A stretch of DNA of 64,000 bases, from NCBI GenBank assembly GCA_037893245.1, contig JBAIAA010000598.1, positions 248,001 through 312,000 of the forward strand, read 5' to 3'. Source of the DNA: Crossaster papposus (taxonomy: Eukaryota; Echinodermata; Asteroidea; Velatida; Solasteridae). A model generated the notes under the pieces. It did no database searches and was not told the DNA's origin. It was given only the letters and a program-made list of their open reading frames with translations. The position numbers and the translations under genes are program-made. Position 1 is the stretch's first letter, and each line of letters starts with the position of its first letter. Shown piece after piece: positions 1-13,940 of this stretch.

Positions 1-3000
1 CTTGTCCGCCTTCTTGCCTTGTCTTGTCTTGTCCGCCTTCTTGCCTTGTCTTGTCTTGTCCGCCTTCTTGCCTTGTCTTGTCTTGTCCGCCTTCTTGCCT
101 TGTCTTGTCTTGTCCGCCTTCTTGCCTTGTCTTGTCTTGTCCGCCTTCTTGCCTTGTCTTGTCTTGTCCGCCTTCTTGCCTTGTCTTGTCTTGTCCGCCT
201 TCTTGCCTTGTCTTGTCTTGTCCGCCTTCTTGCCTTGTCTTGTCTTGTCCGCCTTCTTGCCTTGTCTAGTCTTGTCCGCCTTCTTGCCTTGTCTAGTCTT
301 GTCCGCCTTCTTGCCTTGTCTAGTCTTGTCCGCCTTCTTGCCTTGTCTAGTCTTGTCCGCCTTCTTGCCTTGTCTAGTCTTGTCCGCCTTCTTGCCTTGT
401 CTAGTCTTGTCCGCCTTCTTGCCTTGTCTAGTCTTGTCCGCCTTCTTGCCTTGTCTAGTCTTGTCCGCCTTCTTGCCTTGTCTAGTCTTGTCCGCCTTCT
501 TGCCTTGTCTAGTCTTGTCCGCCTTCTTGTCTTGTCTAGTCTTGTCCGCCTTCTTGTCTTGTCTAGTCTTGTCCGCCTTCTTGTCTTGTCTAGTCTTGTC
601 CGCCTTCTTGTCTTGTCTAGTCTTGTCCGCCTTCTTGTCTTGTCTAGTCTTGTCCGCCTTCTTGTCTTGTCTAGTCTTGTCCGCCTTCTTGTCTTGTCTA
701 GTCTTGTCCGCCTTCTTGTCTTGTCTAGTCTTGTCCGCCTTCTTGTCTTGTCTAGTCTTGTCCGCCTTCTTGTCTTGTCTAGTCTTGTCCGCCTTCTTGT
801 CTTGTCTAGTCTTGTCCGCCTTCTTGTCTTGTCTAGTCTTGTCCGCCTTCTTGTCTTGTCTAGTCTTGTCCGCCTTCTTGTCTTGTCTAGTCTTGTCCGC
901 CTTCTTGTCTTGTCTAGTCTTGTCCGCCTTCTTGTCTTGTCTAGTCTTGTCCGCCTTCTTGTCTTGTCTAGTCTTGTCCGCCTTCTTGTCTTGTCTAGTC
1001 TTGTCCGCCTTCTTGTCTTGTCTAGTCTTGTCCGCCTTCTTGTCTTGTCTAGTCTTGTCCGCCTTCTTGTCTTGTCTAGTCTTGTCCGCCTTCTTGTCTT
1101 GTCTAGTCTTGTCCGCCTTCTTGTCTTGTCTAGTCTTGTCCGCCTTCTTGTCTTGTCTAGTCTTGTCCGCCTTCTTGTCTTGTCTAGTCTTCTTGTCTTG
1201 TCTAGTCTTGTCCGCCTTCTTGTCTTGTCTTGTCCGCCTTCTTGTCTTGTCTTGTCCGCCTTCTTGTCTTGTCTAGTCTTGTCCGCCTTCTTGTCTTGTC
1301 TAGTCTTGTCCGCCTTCTTGTCTTGTCTAGTCTTGTCCGCCTTCTTGTCTTGTCTAGTCTTGTCCGCCTTCTTGTCTTGTCTAGTCTTGTCCGCCTTCTT
1401 GTCTTGTCTAGTCTTGTCCGCCTTCTTGTCTTGTCTAGTCTTGTCCGCCTTCTTGTCTTGTCTAGTCTTGTCCGCCTTCTTGTCTTGTCTAGTCTTGTCC
1501 GCCTTCTTGTCTTGTCTAGTCTTGTCCGCCTTCTTGTCTTGTCTAGTCTTGTCCGCCTTCTTGTCTAGTCTTGTCCGCCTTCTTGTCTTGTCTTGTCCGC
1601 CTTCTTGTCTTGTCTTGTCCGCCTTCTTGTCTTGTCTTGTCCGCCTTCTTGTCTTGTCTTGTCCGCCTTCTTGTCTTGTCTTGTCCGCCTTCTTGCCTTG
1701 TCTTGTCCGCCTTCTTGCCTTGTCTTGTCCGCCTTCTTGTCTTGTCTAGTCTTGTCCGCCTTCTTGTCTTGTCTAGTCTTGTCCGCCTTCTTGTCTTGTC
1801 TAGTCTTGTCCGCCTTCTTGTCTTGTCTAGTCTTGTCCGCCTTCTTGTCTTGTCTAGTCTTGTCCGCCTTCTTGTCTTGTCTAGTCTTGTCCGCCTTCTT
1901 GTCTTGTCTAGTCTTGTCCGCCTTCTTGTCTTGTCTAGTCTTGTCCGCCTTCTTGTCTTGTCTAGTCTTGTCCGCCTTCTTGTCTTGTCTAGTCTTGTCC
2001 GCCTTCTTGTCTTGTCTAGTCTTGTCCGCCTTCTTGTCTTGTCTAGTCTTGTCCGCCTTCTTGTCTTGTCTAGTCTTGTCCGCCTTCTTGTCTTGTCTTG
2101 TCTTGTCCGCCTTCTTGTCTTGTCTTGTCCGCCTTCTTGTCTTGTCTTGTCCGCCTTCTTGCCTTGTCTTGTCTTGTCCGCCTTCTTGCCTTGTCTTGTC
2201 TGGTCCGCCTTCTTGCCTTGTCTTGTCTTGTCCGCCTTCTTGCCTTGTCTTGTCTTGTCCGCCTTCTTGCCTTGTCTTGTCTTGTCCGCCTTCTTGCCTT
2301 GTCTTGTCTTGTCCGCCTTCTTGCCTTGTCTTGTCTTGTCCGCCTTCTTGCCTTGTCTTGTCTTGTCCGCCTTCTTGCCTTGTCTTGTCTTGTCCGCCTT
2401 CTTGCCTTGTCTTGTCTTGTCCGCCTTCTTGCCTTGTCTTGTCTTGTCCGCCTTCTTGCCTTGTCTTGTCTTGTCCGCCTTCTTGCCTTGTCTTGTCTTG
2501 TCCGCCTTCTTGCCTTGTCTTGTCTTGTCCGCCTTCTTGCCTTGTCTTGTCTTGTCCGCCTTCTTGCCTTGTCTAGTCTTGTCCGCCTTCTTGCCTTGTC
2601 TAGTCTTGTCCGCCTTCTTGCCTTGTCTAGTCTTGTCCGCCTTCTTGCCTTGTCTAGTCTTGTCCGCCTTCTTGCCTTGTCTAGTCTTGTCCGCCTTCTT
2701 GCCTTGTCTAGTCTTGTCCGCCTTCTTGCCTTGTCTAGTCTTGTCCGCCTTCTTGCCTTGTCTAGTCTTGTCCGCCTTCTTGCCTTGTCTAGTCTTGTCC
2801 GCCTTCTTGTCTTGTCTAGTCTTGTCCGCCTTCTTGTCTTGTCTAGTCTTGTCCGCCTTCTTGTCTTGTCTAGTCTTGTCCGCCTTCTTGTCTTGTCTAG
2901 TCTTGTCCGCCTTCTTGTCTTGTCTAGTCTTGTCCGCCTTCTTGTCTTGTCTAGTCTTGTCCGCCTTATTGTCTTGTCTAGTCTTGTCCGCCTTCTTGTC

Positions 3001-3347
3001 TTGTCTAGTCTTGTCCGCCTTCTTGTCTTGTCTAGTCTTGTCCGCCTTCTTGTCTTGTCTAGTCTTGTCCGCCTTCTTGTCTTGTCTAGTCTTGTCCGCC
3101 TTCTTGTCTTGTCTAGTCTTGTCCGCCTTCTTGTCTTGTCTAGTCTTGTCCGCCTTCTTGTCTTGTCTAGTCTTGTCCGCCTTCTTGTCTTGTCTAGTCT
3201 TGTCCGCCTTCTTGTCTTGTCTAGTCTTGTCCGCCTTCTTGTCTTGTCTAGTCTTGTCCGCCTTCTTGTCTTGTCTAGTCTTGTCCGCCTTCTTGTCTTG
3301 TCTAGTCTTCTTGTCTTGTCTAGTCTTGTCCGCCTTCTTGTCTTGTC

Positions 3348-6300
3348 TTGTCCGCCTTCTTGTCTTGTCTTGTCCGACTTCTTGTCTTGTCTAGTCTTGT
3401 CCGCCTTCTTGTCTTGTCTAGTCTTGTCCGCCTTCTTGTCTTGTCTAGTCTTGTCCGCCTTCTTGTCTTGTCTAGTCTTGTCCGCCTTCTTGTCTTGTCT
3501 AGTCTTGTCCGCCTTCTTGTCTTGTCTAGTCTTGTCCGCCTTCTTGTCTTGTCTAGTCTTGTCCGCCTTCTTGTCTTGTCTAGTCTTGTCCGCCGTCTTG
3601 TCTAGTCTTGTCCGCCTTCTTGTCTAGTCTTGTCCGCCTTCTTGTCTAGTCTTGTCCGCCTTCTTGTCTTGTCTTGTCCGCCTTCTTGTCTTGTCTTGTC
3701 CGCCTTCTTGTCTTGTCTTGTCCGCCTTCTTGTCTTGTCTTGTCCGCCTTCTTGTCTTGTCTTGTCCGCCTTCTTGCCTTGTCTTGTCCGCCTTCTTGCC
3801 TTGTCTTGTCCGCCTTCTTGCCTTGTCTTGTCCGCCTTCTTGCCTTGTCTTGTCCGCCTTCTTGCCTTGTCTTGTCTTGTCCGCCTTCTTGCCTTGTCTT
3901 GTCTTGTCCGCCTTCTTGCCTTGTCTTGTCTTGTCCGCCTTCTTGCCTTGTCTAGTCTTGTCCGCCTTCTTGCCTTGTCTAGTCTTGTCCGCCTTCTTGC
4001 CTTGTCTAGTCTTGTCCGCCTTCTTGCCTTGTCTAGTCTTGTCCGCCTTCTTGCCTTGTCTAGTCTTGTCCGCCTTCTTGCCTTGTCTAGTCTTGTCCGC
4101 CTTCTTGCCTTGTCTAGTCTTGTCCGCCTTCTTGCCTTGTCTAGTCTTGTCCGCCTTCTTGTCTTGTCTAGTCTTGTCCGCCTTCTTGTCTTGTCTAGTC
4201 TTGTCCGCCTTCTTGTCTTGTCTAGTCTTGTCCGCCTTCTTGTCTTGTCTAGTCTTGTCCGCCTTCTTGTCTTGTCTAGTCTTGTCCGCCTTCTTGTCTT
4301 GTCTAGTCTTGTCCGCCTTCTTGTCTTGTCTAGTCTTGTCCGCCTTCTTGTCTGGTCTAGTCTTGTCCGCCTTCTTGTCTTGTCTAGTCTTGTCCGCCTT
4401 CTTGTCTTGTCTAGTCTTGTCCGCATTCTTGTCTTGTCTAGTCTTGTCCGCCTTCTTGTCTTGTCTAGTCTTGTCCGCCTTCTTGTCTTGTCTAGTCTTG
4501 TCCGCCTTCTTGTCTTGTCTAGTCTTGTCCGCCTTCTTGTCTTGTCTAGTCTTGTCCGCCTTCTTGTCTTGTCTAGTCTTGTCCGCCTTCTTGTCTTGTC
4601 TAGTCTTGTCCGCCTTCTTGTCTTGTCTAGTCTTGTCCGCCTTCTTGTCTTGTCTAGTCTTCTTGTCTTGTCTAGTCTTGTCCGCCTTCTTGTCTTGTCT
4701 TGTCCGCCTTCTTGTCTTGTCTTGTCCGCCTTCTTGTCTTGTCTAGTCTTGTCCGCCTTCTTGTCTTGTCTAGTCTTGTCCGCCTTCTTGTCTTGTCTAG
4801 TCTTGTCCTCCTTCTTGTCTTGTCTAGTCTTGTCCGCCTTCTTGTCTTGTCTAGTCTTGTCCGCCTTCTTGTCTTGTCTAGTCTTGTCCGCCTTCTTGTC
4901 TTGTCTAGTCTTGTCCGCCTTCTTGTCTAGTCTTGTCCGCCTTCTTGTCTAGTCTTGTCCGCCTTCTTGTCTTGTCTTGTCCGCCTTCTTGTCTTGTCTT
5001 GTCCGCCTTCTTGTCTTGTCTTGTCCGCCTTCTTGTCTTGTCTTGTCCGCCTTCTTGTCTTGTCTTGTCCGCCTTCTTGTCTTGTCTTGTCCGCCTTCTT
5101 GCCTTGTCTTGTCCGCCTTCTTGCCTTGTCTTGTCCGCCTTCTTGCCTTGTCTTGTCCGCCTTCTTGCCTTGTCTTGTCCGCCTTCTTGCCTTGTCTTGT
5201 CTTGTCCGCCTTCTTGCCTTGTCTTGTCTTGTCCGCCTTCTTGCCTTGTCTAGTCTTGTCCGCCGTCCTTGTCTTGTCTAGTCTTGTCCGCCGTCCTTGT
5301 CTTGTCTAGTCTTGTCCGCCGTCCTTGTCTTGTCTAGTCTTGTCCGCCGTTCTTGTCTTGTCTAGTCTTGTCCGCCTTCTTGTCTTGTCTAGTCTTGTCC
5401 GCCTTCTTGTCTTGTCTAGTCTTGTCCGCCTTCTTGTCTTGTCTATTCTTGTCCGCCTTCTTGTCTTGTCTAGTCTTGTCCGCCTTCTTGTCTTGTCTAG
5501 TCTTGTCCGCCTTCTTGTCTTGTCTAGTCTTGTCCGCCTTCTTGTCTTGTCTAGTCTTGTCCGCCTTCTTGTCTTGTCTAGTCTTGTCCGCCTTCTTGTC
5601 TTGTCTAGTCTTGTCCGCCTTCTTGTCTTGTCTAGTCTTGTCCGCCTTCTTGTCTTGTCTAGTCTTGTCCGCCTTCTTGTCTTGTCTAGTCTTGTCCGCC
5701 TTCTTGTCTTGTCTAGTCTTGTCCGCCTTCTTGTCTTGTCTAGTCTTGTCCGCCTTCTTGTCTTGTCTAGTCTTGTCCGCCTTCTTGTCTTGTCTAGTCT
5801 TGTCCGCCTTCTTGTCTTGTCTAGTCTTGTCCGCCTTCTTGTCTTGTCTAGTCTTGTCCGCCTTCTTGTCTTGTCTAGTCTTGTCCGCCTTCTTGTCTTG
5901 TCTAGTCTTGTCCGCCTTCTTGTCTTGTCTAGTCTTGTCCGCCTTCTTGTCTTGTCTAGTCTTGTCCGCCTTCTTGTCTTGTCTAGTCTTGTCCGCCTTC
6001 TTGTCTTGTCTAGTCTTGTCCGCCTTCTTGTCTTGTCTAGTCTTGTCCGCCTTCTTGTCTTGTCTAGTCTTGTCCGCCTTCTTGTCTTGTCTAGTCTTGT
6101 CCGCCTTCTTGTCTTGTCTAGTCTTGTCCGCCTTCTTGTCTTGTCTAGTCTTGTCCGCCTTCTTGTCTTGTCTAGTCTTGTCCGCCTTCTTGTCTTGTCT
6201 AGTCTTGTCCGCCTTCTTGTCTTGTCTAGTCTTGTCCGCCTTCTTGTCTTGTCTAGTCTTGTCCGCCTTCTTGTCTTGTCTAGTCTTGTCCGCCTTCTTG

Positions 6301-9300
6301 TCTTGTCTAGTCTTGTCCGCCTTCTTGTCTTGTCTAGTCTTGTCCGCCTTCTTGTCTTGTCTAGTCTTGTCCGCCTTCTTGTCTTGTCTAGTCTTGTCCG
6401 CCTTCTTGTCTTGTCTAGTCTTGTCCGCCTTCTTGTCTTGTCTAGTCTTGTCCGCCTTCTTGTCTTGTCTAGTCTTGTCCGCCTTCTTGTCTTGTCTAGT
6501 CTTGTCCGCCTTCTTGTCTTGTCTTGTCTTGTCCGCCTTCTTGTCTTGTCTTGTCTTGTCCGCCTTCTTGTCTTGTCTAGTCTTGTCCGCCTTCTTGTCT
6601 TGTCTAGTCTTGTCCGCCTTCTTGTCTTGTCTAGTCTTGTCCGCCTTCTTGTCTTGTCTAGTCTTGTCCGCCTTCTTGTCTTGTCTAGTCTTGTCCGCCT
6701 TCTTGTCTTGTCTAGTCTTGTCCGCCTTCTTGTCTTGTCTAGTCTTGTCCGCCTTCTTGTCTTGTCTAGTCTTGTCCGCCTTCTTGTCTTGTCTAGTCTT
6801 GTCCGCCTTCTTGTCTTGTCTAGTCTTGTCCGCCTTCTTGTCTTGTCTAGTCTTGTCCGCCTTCTTGTCTTGTCTAGTCTTGTCCGCCTTCTCGTCTTGT
6901 CTAGTCTTGTCCGCCTTCTCGTCTTGTCTAGTCTTGTCCGCCTTCTCGTCTTGTCTAGTCTTGTCCGCCTTCTTGTCTTGTCTAGTCTTGTCCGCCTTCT
7001 TGTCTTGTCTTGTCCGCCTTCTTGTCTTGTCTTGTCCGCCTTCTTGTCTTGTCTGGTCCGCCTTCTTGCCTTGTCTTGTCTTGTCCGCCTTCTTGCCTTG
7101 TCTTGTCTTGTCCGCCTTCTTGCCTTGTCTTGTCTTGTCCGCCTTCTTGCCTTGTCTTGTCTTGTCCGCCTTCTTGCCTTGTCTTGTCTTGTCCGCCTTC
7201 TTGCCTTGTCTTGTCTTGTCCGCCTTCTTGCCTTGTCTTGTCTTGTCCGCCTTCTTGCCTTGTCTTGTCCGCCTTCTTGCCTTGTCTTGTCTTGTCCGCC
7301 TTCTTGCCTTGTCTTGTCTTGTCCGCCTTCTTGCCTTGTCTTGTCTTGTCCGCCTTCTTGCCTTGTCTTGTCTTGTCCGCCTTCTTGCCTTGTCTTGTCT
7401 TGTCCGCCTTCTTGCCTTGTCTAGTCTTGTCCGCCTTCTTGCCTTGTCTAGTCTTGTCCGCCTTCTTGCCTTGTCTAGTCTTGTCCGCCTTCTTGTCTTG
7501 TCTAGTCTTGTCCGCCTTCTTGTCTTGTCTAGTCTTGTCCGCCTTCTTGTCTTGTCTAGTCTTGTCCGCCTTCTTGTCTTGTCTAGTCTTGTCCGCCTTC
7601 TTGTCTTGTCTAGTCTTGTCCGCCTTCTTGTCTTGTCTAGTCTTGTCCGCCTTCTTGTCTTGTCTTGTCTTGTCCGCCTTCTTGTCTTGTCTTGTCCGCC
7701 TTCTTGTCTTGTCTTGTCCGCCTTCTTGCCTTGTCTTGTCTTGTCCGCCTTCTTGCCTTGTCTTGTCTGGTCCGCCTTCTTGCCTTGTCTTGTCTTGTCC
7801 GCCTTCTTGCCTTGTCTTGTCTTGTCCGCCTTCTTGCCTTGTCTTGTCTTGTCCGCCTTCTTGCCTTGTCTTGTCTTGTCCGCCTTCTTGCCTTGTCTTG
7901 TCTTGTCCGCCTTCTTGCCTTGTCTTGTCTTGTCCGCCTTCTTGCCTTGTCTTGTCTTGTCCGCCTTCTTGCCTTGTCTTGTCTTGTCCGCCTTCTTGCC
8001 TTGTCTTGTCTTGTCCGCCTTCTTGCCTTGTCTTGTCTTGTCCGCCTTCTTGCCTTGTCTTGTCTTGTCCGCCTTCTTGCCTTGTCTTGTCTTGTCCGCC
8101 TTCTTGCCTTGTCTTGTCTTGTCCGCCTTCTTGCCTTGTCTAGTCTTGTCCGCCTTCTTGCCTTGTCTAGTCTTGTCCGCCTTCTTGCCTTGTCTAGTCT
8201 TGTCCGCCTTCTTGCCTTGTCTAGTCTTGTCCGCCTTCTTGCCTTGTCTAGTCTTGTCCGCCTTCTTGCCTTGTCTAGTCTTGTCCGCCTTCTTGCCTTG
8301 TCTAGTCTTGTCCGCCTTCTTGCCTTGTCTAGTCTTGTCCGCCTTCTTGCCTTGTCTAGTCTTGTCCGCCTTCTTGTCTTGTCTAGTCTTGTCCGCCTTC
8401 TTGTCTTGTCTAGTCTTGTCCGCCTTCTTGTCTTGTCTAGTCTTGTCCGCCTTCTTGTCTTGTCTAGTCTTGTCCGCCTTCTTGTCTTGTCTAGTCTTGT
8501 CCGCCTTCTTGTCTTGTCTAGTCTTGTCCGCCTTCTTGTCTTGTCTAGTCTTGTCCGCCTTCTTGTCTTGTCTAGTCTTGTCCGCCTTCTTGTCTTGTCT
8601 AGTCTTGTCCGCCTTCTTGTCTTGTCTAGTCTTGTCCGCCTTCTTGTCTTGTCTTGTCCGCCTTCTTGTCTTGTCTAGTCTTGTCCGCCTTCTTGTCTTG
8701 TCTAGTCTTGTCCGCCTTCTTGTCTTGTCTAGTCTTGTCCGCCTTCTTGTCTTGTCTAGTCTTGTCCGCCTTCTTGTCTTGTCTAGTCTTGTCCGCCTTC
8801 TTGTCTTGTCTAGTCTTGTCCGCCTTCTTGTCTTGTCTAGTCTTGTCCGCCTTCTTGTCTTGTCTAGTCTTGTCCGCCGTCTTGTCTAGTCTTGTCCGCC
8901 TTCTTGTCTAGTCTTGTCCGCCTTCTTGTCTAGTCTTGTCCGCCTTCTTGTCTTGTCTTGTCCGCCTTCTTGTCTTGTCTTGTCCGCCTTCTTGTCTTGT
9001 CTTGTCCGCCTTCTTGTCTTGTCTTGTCCGCCTTCTTGTCTTGTCTTGTCCGCCTTCTTGCCTTGTCTTGTCCGCCTTCTTGCCTTGTCTTGTCCGCCTT
9101 CTTGCCTTGTCTTGTCCGCCTTCTTGCCTTGTCTTGTCTTGTCCGCCTTCTTGCCTTGTCTTGTCTTGTCCGCCTTCTTGCCTTGTCTTGTCTTGTCCGC
9201 CTTCTTGCCTTGTCTAGTCTTGTCCGCCTTCTTGCCTTGTCTAGTCTTGTCCGCCTTCTTGCCTTGTCTAGTCTTGTCCGCCTTCTTGCCTTGTCTAGTC

Positions 9301-12300
9301 TTGTCCGCCTTCTTGCCTTGTCTAGTCTTGTCCGCCTTCTTGCCTTGTCTAGTCTTGTCCGCCTTCTTGCCTTGTCTAGTCTTGTCCGCCTTCTTGCCTT
9401 GTCTAGTCTTGTCCGCCTTCTTGTCTTGTCTAGTCTTGTCCGCCTTCTTGTCTTGTCTAGTCTTGTCCGCCTTCTTGTCTTGTCTAGTCTTGTCCGCCTT
9501 CTTGTCTTGTCTAGTCTTGTCCGCCTTCTTGTCTTGTCTAGTCTTGTCCGCCTTCTTGTCTTGTCTAGTCTTGTCCGCCTTCTTGTCTTGTCTAGTCTTG
9601 TCCGCCTTCTTGTCTTGTCTAGTCTTGTCCGCCTTCTTGTCTTGTCTAGTCTTGTCCGCCTTCTTGTCTTGTCTAGTCTTGTCCGCATTCTTGTCTTGTC
9701 TAGTCTTGTCCGCCTTCTTGTCTTGTCTAGTCTTGTCCGCCTTCTTGTCTTGTCTAGTCTTGTCCGCCTTCTTGTCTTGTCTAGTCTTGTCCGCCTTCTT
9801 GTCTTGTCTAGTCTTGTCCGCCTTCTTGTCTTGTCTAGTCTTGTCCGCCTTCTTGTCTTGTCTAGTCTTGTCCGCCTTCTTGTCTTGTCTAGTCTTGTCC
9901 GCCTTCTTGTCTTGTCTAGTCTTCTTGTCTTGTCTAGTCTTGTCTAGTCTTCTTGTCTTGTCTAGTCTTGTCTAGTCTTCTTGTCTTGTCTTGTCCGCCT
10001 TCTTGTCTTGTCTAGTCTTGTCCGCCTTCTTGTCTTGTCTAGTCTTGTCCGCCTTCTTGTCTTGTCTAGTCTTGTCCTCCTTCTTGTCTTGTCTAGTCTT
10101 GTCCGCCTTCTTGTCTTGTCTAGTCTTGTCCGCCTTCTTGTCTTGTCTAGTCTTGTCCGCCTTCTTGTCTTGTCTAGTCTTGTCCGCCTTCTTGTCTTGT
10201 CTAGTCTTGTCCGCCTTCTTGTCTAGTCTTGTCCGCCTTCTTGTCTTGTCTTGTCCGCCTTCTTGTCTTGTCTTGTCCGCCTTCTTGTCTTGTCTTGTCC
10301 GCCTTCTTGTCTTGTCTTGTCCGCCTTCTTGTCTTGTCTTGTCCGCCTTCTTGTCTTGTCTTGTCCGCCTTCTTGCCTTGTCTTGTCCGCCTTCTTGCCT
10401 TGTCTTGTCCGCCTTCTTGCCTTGTCTTGTCCGCCTTCTTGCCTTGTCTTGTCCGCCTTCTTGCCTTGTCTTGTCTTGTCCGCCTTCTTGCCTTGTCTTG
10501 TCTTGTCCGCCTTCTTGCCTTGTCTAGTCTTGTCCGCCGTCCTTGTCTTGTCTAGTCTTGTCCGCCGTCCTTGTCTTGTCTAGTCTTGTCCGCCGTTCTT
10601 GTCTTGTCTAGTCTTGTCCGCCTTCTTGTCTTGTCTAGTCTTGTCCGCCTTCTTGTCTTGTCTAGTCTTGTCCGCCTTCTTGTCTTGTCTAGTCTTGTCC
10701 GCCTTCTTGTCTTGTCTAGTCTTGTCCGCCTTCTTGTCTTGTCTAGTCTTGTCCGCCTTCTTGTCTTGTCTAGTCTTGTCCGCCTTCTTGTCTTGTCTAG
10801 TCTTGTCCGCCTTCTTGTCTTGTCTAGTCTTGTCCGCCTTCTTGTCTTGTCTAGTCTTGTCCGCCTTCTTGTCTTGTCTAGTCTTGTCCGCCTTCTTGTC
10901 TTGTCTAGTCTTGTCCGCCTTCTTGTCTTGTCTAGTCTTGTCCGCCTTCTTGTCTTGTCTAGTCTTGTCCGCCTTCTTGTCTTGTCTAGTCTTGTCCGCC
11001 TTCTTGTCTTGTCTAGTCTTGTCCGCCTTCTTGTCTTGTCTAGTCTTGTCCGCCTTCTTGTCTTGTCTAGTCTTGTCCGCCTTCTTGTCTTGTCTAGTCT
11101 TGTCCGCCTTCTTGTCTTGTCTAGTCTTGTCCGCCTTCTTGTCTTGTCTAGTCTTGTCCGCCTTCTTGTCTTGTCTAGTCTTGTCCGCCTTCTTGTCTTG
11201 TCTAGTCTTGTCCGCCTTCTTGTCTTGTCTAGTCTTGTCCGCCTTCTTGTCTTGTCTAGTCTTGTCCGCCTTCTTGTCTTGTCTAGTCTTGTCCGCCTTC
11301 TTGTCTTGTCTAGTCTTGTCCGCCTTCTTGTCTTGTCTAGTCTTGTCCGCCTTCTTGTCTTGTCTAGTCTTGTCCGCCTTCTTGTCTTGTCTAGTCTTGT
11401 CCGCCTTCTTGTCTTGTCTAGTCTTGTCCGCCTTCTTGTCTTGTCTAGTCTTGTCCGCCTTCTTGTCTTGTCTAGTCTTGTCCGCCTTCTTGTCTTGTCT
11501 AGTCTTGTCCGCCTTCTTGTCTTGTCTAGTCTTGTCCGCCTTCTTGTCTTGTCTAGTCTTGTCCGCCTTCTTGTCTTGTCTAGTCTTGTCCGCCTTCTTG
11601 TCTTGTCTAGTCTTGTCCGCCTTCTTGTCTTGTCTAGTCTTGTCCGCCTTCTTGTCTTGTCTAGTCTTGTCCGCCTTCTTGTCTTGTCTAGTCTTGTCCG
11701 CCTTCTTGTCTTGTCTAGTCTTGTCCGCCTTCTTGTCTTGTCTTGTCTTGTCCGCCTTCTTGTTTTGTCTTGTCTTGTCCGCCTTCTTGTCTTGTCTAGT
11801 CTTGTCCGCCTTCTTGTCTTGTCTAGTCTTGTCCGCCTTCTTGTCTTGTCTAGTCTTGTCCGCCTTCTTGTCTTGTCTAGTCTTGTCCGCCTTCTTGTCT
11901 TGTCTAGTCTTGTCCGCCTTCTTGTCTTGTCTAGTCTTGTCCGCCTTCTTGTCTTGTCTAGTCTTGTCCGCCTTCTTGTCTTGTCTAGTCTTGTCCGCCT
12001 TCTTGTCTTGTCTAGTCTTGTCCGCCTTCTTGTCTTGTCTAGTCTTGTCCGCCTTCTCGTCTTGTCTAGTCTTGTCCGCCTTCTCGTCTTGTCTAGTCTT
12101 GTCCGCCTTCTCGTCTTGTCTAGTCTTGTCCGCCTTCTCGTCTTGTTTAGTCTTGTCCGCCTTCTTGTCTTGTCTAGTCTTGTCCGCCTTCTTGTCTTGT
12201 CTTGTCCGCCTTCTTGTCTTGTCTTGTCCGCCTTCTTGTCTTGTCTTGTCCGCCTTCTTGTCTTGTCTGGTCCGCCTTCTTGCCTTGTCTTGTCTTGTCC

Positions 12301-13940
12301 GCCTTCTTGCCTTGTCTTGTCTTGTCCGCCTTCTTGCCTTGTCTTGTCTTGTCCGCCTTCTTGCCTTGTCTTGTCTTGTCCGCCTTCTTGCCTTGTCTTG
12401 TCTTGTCCGCCTTCTTGCCTTGTCTTGTCTTGTCCGCCTTCTTGCCTTGTCTTGTCTTGTCCGCCTTCTTGCCTTGTCTTGTCCGCCTTCTTGCCTTGTC
12501 TTGTCTTGTCCGCCTTCTTGCCTTGTCTTGTCTTGTCCGCCTTCTTGCCTTGTCTTGTCTTGTCCGCCTTCTTGCCTTGTCTTGTCTTGTCCGCCTTCTT
12601 GCCTTGTCTTGTCTTGTCCGCCTTCTTGCCTTGTCTAGTCTTGTCCGCCTTCTTGCCTTGTCTAGTCTTGTCCGCCTTCTTGCCTTGTCTAGTCTTGTCC
12701 GCCTTCTTGCCTTGTCTAGTCTTGTCCGCCTTCTTGCCTTGTCTAGTCTTGTCCGCCTTCTTGCCTTGTCTAGTCTTGTCCGCCTTCTTGCCTTGTCTAG
12801 TCTTGTCCGCCTTCTTGCCTTGTCTAGTCTTCTCCGCCTTCTTGTCTTGTCTAGTCTTCTCCGCCTTCTTGTCTTGTCTAGTCTTGTCCGCCTTCTTGTC
12901 TTGTCTAGTCTTGTCCGCCTTCTTGTCTTGTCTAGTCTTGTCCGCCTTCTTGTCTTGTCTAGTCTTGTCCGCCTTCTTGTCTTGTCTAGTCTTGTCCGCC
13001 TTCTTGTCTTGTCTAGTCTTGTCCGCCTTCTTGTCTTGTCTAGTCTTGTCCGCCTTCTTGTCTTGTCTAGTCTTGTCCGCCTTCTTGTCTTGTCTAGTCT
13101 TGTCCGCCTTCTTGTCTTGTCTAGTCTTGTCCGCCTTCTTGTCTTGTCTAGTCTTGTCCGCCTTCTTGTCTTGTCTAGTCTTGTCCGCCTTCTTGTCTTG
13201 TCTAGTCTTGTCCGCCTTCTTGTCTTGTCTAGTCTTGTCCGCCTTCTTGTCTTGTCTAGTCTTGTCCGCCTTCTTGTCTTGTCTAGTCTTGTCCGCCTTC
13301 TTGTCTTGTCTAGTCTTGTCCGCCTTCTTGTCTTGTCTAGTCTTGTCCGCCTTCTTGTCTTGTCTAGTCTTGTCCGCCTTCTTGTCTTGTCTAGTCTTGT
13401 CCGCCTTCTTGTCTTGTCTAGTCTTGTCCGCCTTCTTGTCTTGTCTAGTCTTGTCCGCCTTCTTGTCTTGTCTAGTCTTGTCCGCCTTCTTGTCTTGTCT
13501 AGTCTTGTCCGCCTTCTTGTCTTGTCTAGTCTTCTTGTCTTGTCTAGTCTTGTCCGCCTTCTTGTCTTGTCTTGTCCGCCTTCTTGTCTTGTCTTGTCCG
13601 CCTTCTTGTCTTGTCTAGTCTTGTCCGCCTTCTTGTCTTGTCTAGTCTTGTCCGCCTTCTTGTCTTGTCTAGTCTTGTCCGCCTTCTTGTCTTGTCTAGT
13701 CTTGTCCGCCTTCTTGTCTTGTCTAGTCTTGTCCGCCTTCTTGTCTTGTCTAGTCTTGTCCGCCTTCTTGTCTTGTCTAGTCTTGTCCGCCTTCTTGTCT
13801 TGTCTAGTCTTGTCCGCCTTCTTGTCTTGTCTAGTCTTGTCCGCCTTCTTGTCTTGTCTAGTCTTGTCCGCCTTCTTGTCTTGTCTAGTCTTGTCCGCCT
13901 TCTTGTCTTGTCTAGTCTTGTCCGCCTTCTTGTCTAGTCT
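3348..13940. repeat. Higher-order repeat pair, about 5.27 kb
   Basis: Two consecutive superblocks (about 3348-8650 and 8650-13900) share the same order of rare unit variants. CCGCATT occurs at 4421 and again at 9683. TCCTCC occurs at 4806 and 10075. The CCGCCGTCC cluster near 5265-5345 recurs near 10535-10590. The offsets are 5262-5273 bp, so a block of about 5.27 kb was duplicated as a whole after its internal variants had arisen. Confidence 0.8.
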